Below, in pieces: positions 14,500 to 14,637 of a stretch of 14,637 bases of DNA. Position numbers and translations under genes: made by a program. How positions within the stretch are numbered: the stretch's first letter is position 1; every line of letters begins with the position of its first letter. Origin of the DNA: JBQCDV01 sp051960855 (lineage in GTDB: Bacteria; Actinomycetota; Actinomycetes; JAJZTN01); NCBI GenBank assembly GCA_051960855.1, contig JBQCDV010000154.1, positions 1 to 14,637 on the forward strand, given 5' to 3'. The notes beneath the pieces are model-generated. The model saw only the letters and a list, made by a program, of their open reading frames with translations, made no database searches and was not told where the DNA came from.

Positions 14500-14637
14500 G
14501 GTCGGAGAGCCGGGAGTGCTCCTGCTTGGCCGAGGCCAGGTCGCCCGTCAGTCGCGTCACGTCGGACTCGAGACCGGCGATCTCCGTGGCGAGCAGCGAC
14601 GCGCGCAGCTCGGCGATGAAGAGCTTGACGGCGTCCC
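14500..14637 (-). CDS. Partial coiled-coil sequence entering from the right edge
   Basis: Reading inward from the edge gives DAVKLFIAELRASLLATEI, LESDVTRLTGDLASAKQEH and SRLSDH, a regular heptad-like pattern of leucines with charged residues between them, so a coiled coil is likely. It is in the frame one base off from the JetD-like domain. That frame stays open for about a kilobase but turns into Arg-rich shadow text near 14500. Either this is the truncated end of another gene joined to jetD, or the N-terminal part of a single protein split by a one-base indel. I do not recognise the family. Confidence 0.45.

Noticed and set aside
13577..14560. Minus-strand frame of 327 residues through the JetD-like domain
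   Set aside because: Only the coiled-coil part at its beginning looks like protein. From about 14500 it is Arg/Gly/Pro-rich and overlaps the JetD motifs in another frame.
1..14637. CRISPR array, tRNA or rRNA genes, riboswitches
   Set aside because: No regularly spaced repeats, no tRNA-like cloverleaf arms and no rRNA core sequence were recognised by eye on either strand.

Overview
The window is very GC-rich. Its coding style (GTG starts, ATGA/GTGA overlaps between neighbouring genes, actinobacterial-type ABC, NERD and HNH proteins) points to a chromosome of an actinomycete (Actinomycetota). The lineage is inferred from style and protein resemblance only. No rRNA, tRNA or CRISPR array is visible, and no complete insertion sequence.

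Left half (118-8113, + strand): a compact co-directional cluster. A MacB/LolD-type ABC ATPase, whose 5' end is out of frame because of an apparent one-base loss in a C-rich repeat, is followed 6 nt later by its FtsX-type permease. After a 107-bp gap containing a 12-bp palindrome comes a Cu(I)-type P1B ATPase. It is followed almost without gaps by a YgeA-type aspartate/glutamate racemase and a RimJ-like acetyltransferase. The ATPase is about 1082 residues, some 300 longer than a usual CopA. The extra C-terminal part carries a ninth membrane segment, a Met-rich linker and two related domains that share an exactly spaced H-x12-H-x-H motif. I infer that this part lies outside the cytoplasm and binds copper. 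It is the most unusual intact gene here.

Middle (8143-9431, - strand): a small cupin and a six-helix DUF998-like membrane protein, then about 300 bp of gene debris. The debris includes a decayed copy of the 3' end of the neighbouring HNH gene, lying exactly 272 bp from the intact copy.

Right half (9432-14637, - strand): an HNH nuclease with an N-terminal domain that may read modified DNA; a NERD-domain gene broken by a single-base frameshift; an intact DrrAB-like ABC exporter pair ending at a clear hairpin terminator; an unrecognised 210-residue protein; and the C-terminal Toprim-like domain of a Wadjet JetD protein. The JetD piece lacks its N-terminal half and is joined out of frame to an unidentified coiled-coil sequence at the window edge. 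The HNH, NERD, JetD fragment and HNH remnant together look like an eroding defence island around a functional exporter. At least two breaks are single-base changes in homopolymer runs, so sequencing error must be weighed against real decay.
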